Shown here: one piece after another, positions 55,752-64,000 of the stretch
Numbering within the stretch: position 1 is the stretch's first letter
Layout of the letters: each line of letters begins with the position of its first letter
Source: Romanomermis culicivorax
Lineage: Eukaryota > Nematoda > Enoplea > Mermithida > Mermithidae
Assembly (NCBI GenBank): GCA_963922205.1
Contig: CAWUHX010000096.1
Location: 186,001 to 250,000, forward strand
Direction of reading: 5' to 3'
Length of the DNA stretch: 64,000 nt
Translations under genes and position numbers: made by a program
Notes under the pieces: generated by a model
Told to the model about the DNA's origin: nothing
What the model saw: the letters and a program-made list of their open reading frames with translations, nothing else
Databases searched by the model: none

Positions 55752-57557
55752 TTTACCAAAAAAAGAGCGCGGTCGCGCGCGCCAATTTTGGAAATCACGC
55801 GCTACAGTGAACTCATGAAGATAAAAATAAATAAAGTGACACGTAAAACGTGCGTTTAAATTTTTTTTCAGTCAGGCGCGGAACGATATTTCCGGCGATC
55901 TTGACTCCATATCTCAACAATTCTAAAGTTCTAAAAGAATAAGGAATCTCATATTTTCCTCATAGAAGCTTAAATACTTGTATATAACTTCTACTCCTAA
56001 TTAGCATAATTCATTTATAGATTGGATGAAAAAGATTCAAATGCGTTGGCTTTTCTACTGAATATATAATCTGCATTGATGAAGAATCTCATTTGCATAT
56101 TTATCAGTGAGACTTCGAAGGCATGATTGATTAGGAATAGTCTATATTTTTAGACTGTCAGTTTACTGTAGTGTCATGCTTGAAATGATGTTTTATATTA
56201 TTCTAGTATGTTCTACAGTTAAAGCTACGTATTGGATACCCCGTAAGTGTGTAAAATCAACTGGATGAACAATTTTATTTCAAAAAATTCATTATTGAAA
56301 AGCTCAAAATTCTATTTTAAAAAAAACACAAGAATTTACTGATAAAGAACTATGTGTTGAAGTTTTTTTGGAATAACAGATGCAGGTGAGAACTGAAAAA
56401 GTAGGTTCAAATTTTATACACATGAATGGAAAATCTTACTAAGCGCACTATGTATTGCTTTTCTGAGTCCATTTGTATTGTCACAATAAAGAGGTATGGT
56501 TATGTCGCAAAACGGAAATTGGGGGGCTGTGACCTAAGGCATACGTAACTGGCCTTAGGAATGGTGGCCAGAGAGGTACTGTAGGTGGGGGATGTATGCT
56601 TGACATTTGCTCCTATTGTGAGCAAGAGAGGTCCCTGCATAGCAGCAGTGGACATCCGAATAGTCAACAGGTTGTCTCATGGAGATAATCCAGATGGAGT
56701 TTATCCGGAGATCTGCCTGTTGGTTGAGTCAAGCATTTCTATATAATAGAAGTCGCTTGGGTCATCAACAGGTTGTCCCTAAGAGGTGACTCTGTTTGAG
56801 GGTCAACTTTTGGGAAAACCTGTGGATGATACAGGCAGTCACTCTAAGCTGTTAGAGATTGACCTGAGGGGATTGAGATACTCCTGATTGATAAATGCCA
56901 AAAGGGGTACTTACAGTAGATGGGAGACGACTTTATTCAATATAAAATATATGATGGGGAGTGCAGAACGAAGGAGCCTGAAAACTGGCTCACAACTCTA
57001 ATAACTAAAAAAATTCAAACTACTACCAAAGTCCAACTCAAGAGCATGATAAGGGGTTTATATGCTCTCATGATGAGATGATGATGATGCGCTGACTTCT
57101 CTTGAAAAGTCGTTCATGTTACAGTGTGTATGATGCTAGCATATGTGAATGTAGGCATCAATCCCATTGGGCCTGAGGGGAGAGAGACAGCACCATAAAA
57201 GTGCCGAAAATAAGTGATTGATTAGGGCACAAAAGTGTGATCAGACACTCGTTCAAACAGATAAAAGTACAATATACAGTGACAGCAAAGTACAAAAACA
57301 ATTTATGTAATAAAAACATGCACATTGATGTGAGGCACCTGACAATTTCATCAAAATTTTGTCTTTTATCACCTGAAATTTCTACAATAAACAACTTTTC
57401 ATCATTGAACAAGAGCACATACTGTTTAAATTAAAATGTAAATCAATCAAATTTTCATCATATTGTTCTTCGAGAGGATTGATGTCAATCTCCGGAATTG
57501 ATTTAGCAACTGCATGAGCATATTATTTTCAGCTAATAAGCATTCTCCATCATGGCA
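55752..57557. other. Gene-free stretch upstream of the CED-4-like gene
   Basis: The part next to 55751 should hold the CED-4-like promoter. A GC-richer block at about 56510-56960 resembles LTR or leader sequence (it has two TCAACAGGTTGTC motifs and TACTGTAGGTGGG), but I cannot place it in a family. No convincing coding region is seen. Confidence 0.4.
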
Positions 57558-58654
57558 CCATACCTGTAATTGGGGGCATTGTGGGCGGACCCCCTGTAAT
57601 GACCAGATTTTGTGAAGCACTTTACTTTAACCAATTGGATGTTACGGCGAAAATGGCTATACCGGAGCGGGGGAACAGGAATGCGGGCGATACACAGATA
57701 ATAATAATCGACAACTGCTTTGAGACATCGACAACGATAAACGGGAAACGCGGCGAGTACAACAACGGCTTAACTGCTTCCGAATAAAAAGATGCTCGCT
57801 CGCAATACAAAAATGCTTGCAAATAAACGGGGCGCGGGGGTCGAAAATTGAGAATTACAACAATAATGATAAAATCATGCTTTGCTTCTCTTTAAATACA
57901 ACAGTTTTAGCCACTCCCTGGGAGTCGCGGGAGGTCGTGCTTCCGCCAATCATCGCTTCCTGCTTTACTATTCTTGCTTATTTAGTCACGCCCTTTAACG
58001 CTTTTCTAGTACAGCATGCTTTTTGTCTTGCTTGCTTCTTACGGTGGGCTTAGCCACACCTTTGAGCTTCTGTGCATGCTTCCTGTATCTGTTTCTCTGA
58101 ATACACATGTTTTGTGGGGCCATCGCTACCGTTGCACTTGAGACTACTGTCTGGCGGGGCTTTTACTTATTTTACTGTGTGCAGGTGTTATTTACGATTT
58201 TTACGGGGGATTATGGTAGCCGTGGAATGTGTGGTTTAGTGTAGGTTCTAGGGGACCAGCTGCCGTTTGTGCAAATTAATTGGGGCATCTTATTCGGGCT
58301 ACTGGGGTGTGAATGGATCAAAATAAAGTACTTCACGTAATTTTATAGGAATGTTTGGGTGTGAATCCCAGACACCCTTGAGACGATAAAATACGAAAAT
58401 GAAAAAATATTTAATAAATGTCTATCACATACAGTATGCTATATATTTACAGCACTGCTTTAGCAGGTACGTTACACCCCCACTAACTTGGCCAACTATA
58501 TACCCATTCCCCCAACCACCTCAGACTGAAAAAAATTGGCAAAAAAGTGTATGTTTCTGACCTTTTTTGGGAAGAATTTCAACTTTTTTCGACCCCCCTC
58601 CCCCCAAATTTCGGATTCCCCCCCCCCAACTGGTGAAACCTCTTACAGGTATGC
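57558..58654. mobile_element. MITE family B copy split by a solo LTR
   Basis: The outer parts, 57558-57594 (CCATACCTGTAATTGGGGGC) and 58477-58654 (CACTAACTTGGCCAAC to TTACAGGTATGC), form one family B copy. The insertion point is the GGAC|CCCC palindromic stretch of the MITE. Confidence 0.7.
57595..58476. mobile_element. Solo LTR, family 2, copy 1 (882 bp)
   Basis: It begins TGTAATGACCAGATTTTGTG and ends GCAGGTACGTTACA, that is TG...CA with inverted TGTAA/TTACA. It closely resembles 59887-60796. It is flanked by CCCC on both sides, consistent with a 4-5-bp target duplication inside the MITE. No internal element sequence adjoins it. Confidence 0.78.
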
Positions 58655-59886
58655 ATGACACCTGTTATTTCCTTTGAAATATGCAACTATCATCCATCTC
58701 ATCCAATCAATACAAATCCAATAGATGAAACACTATTTAGATACAGGGTGTTGACTGTCACTTTTTATTAGGTCAAAGGTGTGCCACCACCATTGTTCGA
58801 ACAAATTTAGAAAAATGCTACATTTCTCTAATACAATAACGTAAGCTCAAGCTGAATCATAGAAAAAATATGCTGTTTATCCAGTTTCAATTTGAATAGC
58901 ATGTTGCATGCAATGTCTAACATGCATGGAGTGACTGAACATGTTCAGGCCATGGTATATACAGACCTTAGTTTTGAAAACTATGTAGGTCCACCAATAG
59001 GTTACTTAGCTACTGAATATTTTTCTCCACACTGGGTCACTTCAGTTGCCAGTTCATTTTTGCCACTATCATTTTCTTAATCTATCCTGTTTTTGCCTGT
59101 AAATATAATTTGGTATTCCTTGGAGTGGAACCTTTGATAGAGGTGGAGGGGCATTGTTCAGGTGGATGTGGCGGCACTTGGCTATAAAGGATTTGGAGAT
59201 ATGTTAAACTTCAGAGATGTAAAAGTTGTTATTGTATCATAACAATTAGTTTGAATGGTTAATTTGAAAGTTTAAACACCATACATATGCAGTCACCCCT
59301 GCTATGTTTGATGCTTATTGTTTGGTAAAAAATGCAGTATAACAACCAACATGACATCTGAGCACAAGGATTTCTACAAAATACTGCCAAAATCTTCATG
59401 ACGGAATTTATGCAGATCTTACACACTGCCTAGTTTTAAGGTTTAAACATTGAGATAACCTCTTATATGTTTCGTTGTTACTGGTCAACATGAAATGCAG
59501 TACAGTCCCATAAGGTCTGTATCAAAATTTATACAAACTAGTCTGGATGAAATGTCAGGTGCAATTGCATGCAAGTCCTTTTGCAAACTCTTCATAACAA
59601 AATTTTTTTTTCTCGGACACTGGGTACTCTATACAACTGATTGCACAGCCCTGCATTAATGTTTGTGACCGCAGCAGTACCCGGCGAATCAAAAATCCAG
59701 GTCTGGGCCTGTGACTTGGATGTGCAACATCAAGTCTACGGGTTTAGAGGAAAATGCATGATTGCACCCATTGTGCATGGTCACAATGCACATCTTGCAC
59801 AGTTACAAAGATGTTACATGGATCACATTACAGTCTATTTTTGGTGGGCTCCGACCTAGGAAGAATCCTTCATCGCCCCTGAAATA
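58655..59886. other. Spacer with no recognised gene
   Basis: AT-rich unique-looking sequence. Short open frames here have no features I recognise. Confidence 0.4.
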
Positions 59887-60796
59887 TGTAATGACCAGAT
59901 TTTGTGAAGTACTTTACTTTAACCAAACTGTCGCTACAGCGAACAAAAGGGGCGCGGGTGTGTAATGCGGGGCGATATGGTTAACAATATTTGACAGCTG
60001 CTTTGAGACGCCGATACGACAAATAATGAACACAGTCTCGATTTACAATAATGGACGGGCCTCGGTTTAAATGCTTTCATAAAAATGGCCGCTTGCAAAT
60101 ATAAAAACGGGGGTGAGCGCGGTTTAAAAGAACGATGACTTCAATAATCCAAAAAACTCTAACCAATAATAATAAAATCACGCTTTGCTTCTCTTTTTAT
60201 ACGACATTTTTGGCCACTCCCTGGGCGTCGCCAGAGGTCGTGCTTCTGTCCATCTTCTTCCGCCAATCGTCGCTTCTGGCTTTGCTTTTTACGCTTACTT
60301 AGTCAGGCCTTTCTAATGCTTCCCTGGTACTGTATGCTTTCCGTGCTTCGCTTGCTTTCTACGGTGGGCTTAGCCACACCTCTGTGCTTCTGTGCATGCT
60401 TCCTGTATCTGTTTCTCTGTATACACATGTTTTGGTGGGGCCATCGCTACCGTTGCACTTGAGACTATTGTCTGGCGGGGCTTTTACTCATTTTACTGTG
60501 TGCAGGTGTTGTTTACGATTTTTACGGGGGATTACGGTAGCCGTGGAATGTGTAGTTTAGTGTAGGTTCTAGGGCACTAGCTGCCATTTGTGCAAATTAA
60601 TTGGGGCATCTTAATGGGCTACCGGGGTGTGAATGGATCAAAATAAAGTACTTCACATAATTTTATAGGAATGTTTGGGTGTGAATCCCAGACACCCTTG
60701 AGACGATAAAATGTGAAAATGAAATAATATCTAATAAATGTCTATCACATACAGTATGCTACATATTTACAGTACTGCTTTAGCAGGTACGTTACA
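59887..60796. mobile_element. Solo LTR, family 2, copy 2 (910 bp)
   Basis: It has the same start (TGTAATGACCAGATTTTGTG) and end (GCAGGTACGTTACA) as 57595-58476, and a shared AATAAATGTCTATCACATAC tail. Most differences are in the first 300 bases. The flanks do not show a clear duplication. Confidence 0.75.
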
Positions 60797-61419
60797 TATG
60801 TATTAGATCAAGGATCATGCGTCAATGAGGATGCTGCATAAGATGAACACCATGGCCTGGTTTGACCAGAAAACTCCACATTGAGCATAAAATGTCACGA
60901 GTTACGAGTCCCCTGTTAAGAGAGGCCGTCTCACCAAAAATCAGAGTTTACGAGAAAGAAATTATGAGTCTAGGAGTGCTAAAAGAGGCCGTTTCACCAA
61001 AAAATAAAGTTTATGAGTATAGGCCCACGAGTTATGAGTGTTACAAGCAATGGTTTTTCATAATTTAAAACTGTTCAGTTTTATCAAATGAGTTACCTAT
61101 CATTAGGATAATGAATGGACTCATAGATTTGATAAGATTTTCACGGACCAAAATTGGGTCTGTAGGACGTGGTATTTGGGCATTTTTGCCATTTGTTTTG
61201 TTGTCAAGCCAACAAAGAAACGATAATTTGGATCCTTTTTCGAGATTATCACATTTTGATCAAAAAACAAGCATTTTTGCCATTTTCTTGAAAAACCCCA
61301 GAAAAGAATTTTTTAAAAAGAACCAATATGTCCATTGAATTGCCCATGTAAAATAAACAGAAATAACCATAACAAATAAATTTGAAAAAATTGTGCTCCA
61401 CTTGAAAAAAAATTCGAAC
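60797..61419. other. Spacer with no recognised gene
   Basis: A short imperfect tandem repeat (GAGGCCGTYTCACCAAAAA units near 60930 and 60985) is the only structure I can see. Confidence 0.4.
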
Positions 61420-62846
61420 TGTCACATTTTACGCCATGTCACATGTATGACATGTTTATTTGGGAGAGCTGGGGAGGTTTGGGTATCTCATCAGGTGATA
61501 CCGTGTTTTAGACGTCACATTGATGGTGGACCATATCAGATTGATCCTATTACAGTGAGTAATAGGCTGTGACTCCTGATGGATACTGGCATTTTCCCCA
61601 GGCTTCCCTGGTTGGCGTTGGGGCCTAACCTGGCGAATGGTGGCTATAGAGAGGTCTATAGTCGGTTCTCTGGTGTTGTCCTTGGGGTCTTGCTGTAGGG
61701 TAATGGACAAGGCTGCCAGGCTAGGTGCGACCATCCCCGAGTCCTACTCAGTGAGAGTGGGGACAGGGTCACCCGTAAAATGACCTAATTTGTGGGACCC
61801 GATTATGAACCAGGCAACCCCTTTTAGCCCGAACCTGAGAGGTGGAGGCCCTACTTATCTGGGGGAAACCTTGGGAGACCGACTTAGGAAGGATTTCCCA
61901 ACAAATACCCCACAAACAACAATAATCCCCTGAGAAGACTCACCTAGTCCTGTTTCTCAAGCGATTCGACGAATCGGGCGGCAAGTCCCTGAATACTTTC
62001 GGTCTTCTGGCACTGGAGCAGGGGGATGGGATCCACACGAGTCCTAGCGGCGAGTTGCGGCGATCGGGAGGCGATTCTCCAACGTTTTCTTCACGAACCG
62101 GGGCGGTCGGACACCTGGCACTGATGGGCAGCGGGTACTGTAGACGGGTAAGCGGCGGACGCAGTAACCGGGTATAAATTTATGCAAATTAATTTGCTAT
62201 AAGGCGGCGGATGCAGTGAAGATAGGTATTCGAATTTATTCAAATTAGGCTATAAGGCGGCAGACGCTGACAACAAATCGGACGCAGGGGTAAACCCAGG
62301 AATGAGCGAAAAACCAAAGAAACATGTCCTTTTAAGGACATGTTTGGCTACAGCTGCAGCTTGGGCGGGGTTTCTCGGCGTCCAAGCTAACTTCTGCAGC
62401 TAGACGGGATGCAGAAGATGCCTATGAGCACATAGACATTTTTCATTCACATGCGTTTAGCACTGAGGCCGACTGCAGTGCCTATGCTAAGCATATGAAC
62501 GTCTTTAGCTAAACTTCTTAGCTAGTCGTTTTTGCGTAACAAAAACGACGCTAATTTTTGGTGATAAGAGGTGCATGGAGTGCACCAAAAATAGCCATGT
62601 GCTCGTGGAGCACGACTGGCGGAAGTTTTTAGCTAAAGGGCCTACTATAGCCCGCGTTCATAAGAAATAAAATACAACAAAACGAAGCATAGAAATGCAT
62701 GAAAAAATATAAAAACGAACACAAAATGCATGTGTAAAAATGAAATAAACGAGAACATGAATGAGTAATAAACAAATTATGAAGGAAAACAAAATATTGA
62801 CATGATTGGAATCACGTGACGTCGGAGAATTGAGCGGCACGTGACA
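61420..62846 (-). mobile_element. LTR, family 1, copy 3; probable 3' LTR of the right-hand gypsy element
   Basis: 1427 bp, TGTCACATTTTACGCC...GGCACGTGACA, collinear with the copies at 11190 and 12936. It lies about 500 bases downstream (minus strand) of an integrase end. Just before it on that strand is GGACGAGGACGCCCTTTTTT, a plausible but imperfect polypurine-type region. Confidence 0.7.
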
Positions 62847-63345
62847 CGGCGGTCCTTCAAAAAAGGGCGTCCTCGTCCTTGTGGTGGTTAGTAGTGAGGT
62901 TTGTGCGGCGTGTCCGTGGTCATAGGTCGTTCCAGGGTGCGACGGCGAGTGGTCGAATAGGTCCGTTGGGTTGTTGGCGGATGGAGCCTTCTTTGATCGT
63001 AATTTGTTCGACAGTATGGTAACCGGAAATTGTTGATGCGTGGAGTTGCAGGCATTGAATATCCTATGCGAAAGTCTAGAACACAGAAAAGAAAAATTTT
63101 CAGGGCAAGATGTAGGCTATCGCAGAGGATGCGCCCAGTGAAGTGTAAGATATCGGGTTATCACAGGGGATGCACCCAGTGAGGTGTAGGCTATCGCGTG
63201 GGGATGCACCTAAGATGTGACGCTTTGGTTGCTGAACATTCTCTTCTATCCACTAAGATCCAGCATGGACAAGAGTGGATACTTCGTGAGGGGCAAAGGA
63301 CGTCCTCGTCCGTAAGTGGGGACAATGAAGAGAATGCATCTTGAG
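62847..63345 (-). other. Untranslated 3' region of the right-hand element
   Basis: The region between integrase stop and 3' LTR holds a ~40-bp tandem repeat (GTAGGCTATCG...GATGCACCCAGTGA units, about 63105-63215) and two copies of GGACGAGGACG near 62866 and 63300. No coding sequence is recognised. Confidence 0.45.
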
Positions 63346-64000
63346 TTAAGGGTCGGGGACCTCTGCATCAAGATGTGGGTCAATCAAATTCAGTGTAAAG
63401 TCCCGGCTTATTGAAGGATACAACAAGGGTGCCGAATTCGTTGCCTGTGAAGTGGGAGGTGTATCCTCTGCTTCACTTGGTGGTTCAGGGGACACATAAA
63501 GTCGAAGCTGGTTGACATGTACAGTGTCTTCCTGATCCGTCTGGAGACGAAGTGTGACATTGGGATATGCCACACTTGTTACAAGATAGGGCCCATCGTA
63601 GATGGGCAGCAATTTAGGAGTGAGTCCACGTTTGCTAGGGGTGCGCAGTTTGAGCACCTGATCACCTATTTTGTACGAGACATCGTGTGCCCTCCGGTCG
63701 TAAGACCGTGCATAGGCCTCCTGTGCTTTCTCAATCCGACTCTGGATTAAGGTTAACGCATTCGTGAAATGACGTTTGACCTCCATATCATATGAGGAAA
63801 CATTAATGATATGGGCCGGAGGGTTGAATGAGAGCACTGCATCAACAGGGAGCATGGGTGTGAGACCGTACATGAGTTCAAAGGGCGAGTACCCTGTTCA
63901 TGCTGATATTGCGTATGGTAGGTGTTCATCCCAATCAGTATGTCCATGATGAACATACATACGTAGCCGTGTGGCTAGCGTCTGATAAGCTCTTTCCACC
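63346..64000 (-). pseudogene. pol: Ty3/gypsy integrase C-terminal part, with in-frame TGA
   Basis: The minus strand reads VERAYQTLATRLRMYVHH..., a TGA at 63900-63898, then TGYSPFELMYGLTPMLPVD, the usual end of the integrase core. A YDRRAHDVSYKIGDQVLKL block and the GPY/F-type PIYDGPYLVTSVAYPNVTLRL follow, to a stop at 63346. The order and motifs are those of gypsy integrase. The stop codon makes this copy defective unless it is a sequencing error. The core catalytic residues lie beyond the right edge. Confidence 0.85.

Noticed and set aside
1-64000. CRISPR arrays, bacterial operons, ribosome-binding sites, rRNA genes
   Set aside because: The window is spliced eukaryotic sequence. The tandem arrays lack spacer structure, and I saw no rRNA-like sequence.

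Overview
The window is a eukaryotic, metazoan scaffold, AT-rich and crowded with repeats. It holds six spliced host genes with short exons and GT-AG introns, one partial second copy, two degenerate Ty3/gypsy retroelements and many MITE, LTR, hAT, SINE and satellite repeats. The best lineage clue is the CED-4-type apoptosis ATPase at 47835-55751, which ends where WD40 repeats would begin and has nematode CED-4-like features. With Herp, Derlin-1, PiT and mL53 it suggests a nematode, perhaps an enoplean; this is inference. The scaffold is draft quality: there is a 100-N gap at 29290-29389, and the bases after it match a SMART cDNA-synthesis adapter.

Left to right. 1-7567 (minus strand): a Ty3/gypsy-like element, cut by the window edge. 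Gag comes first, then an overlapping accessory frame, an envelope-like glycoprotein frame, a double aspartic protease and RT/RNase H, so the env-like frame lies between gag and pol. 7568-11189: its presumed leader or LTR territory, including a ~65-bp tandem array carrying CRE-like TGACGTCA sites. 11190-14393: two ~1.45-kb LTR-like repeats. 14692-21584 (+): a TCF25/Nulp1 homologue with 11 exons and a first intron full of transposon insertions. 21585-25845: MITE-rich spacer. 25846-29049: copy A of mL53 (frameshifted) and the first three exons of a PiT phosphate transporter, broken by the gap. 29390-29915: adapter plus a hAT transposase fragment. 29916-34508: copy B of the same segment, followed by the rest of a complete PiT gene to 41202.

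41720-43600 is a ~166-bp satellite array between the convergent 3' ends of PiT and Herp. 43608-55751 (minus) holds three genes head to tail with spacers of only 214 and 229 bp: CED-4/Apaf-1-like, Derlin-1 and Herp. Derlin and Herp are known partners in ER-associated degradation, so this is a candidate operon or co-regulated ER-stress/apoptosis cluster. 55752-61419 has no recognised gene and carries two solo LTRs of a second family. 61420-64000 is the 3' LTR and integrase end of another minus-strand gypsy element that continues past the right edge.

The strongest leads are the gag-env-pol gene order with tandem retropepsin domains, the CED-4/Derlin/Herp cluster, the CRE-like array, and the adapter-marked A/B duplication, which may be an uncollapsed haplotype.
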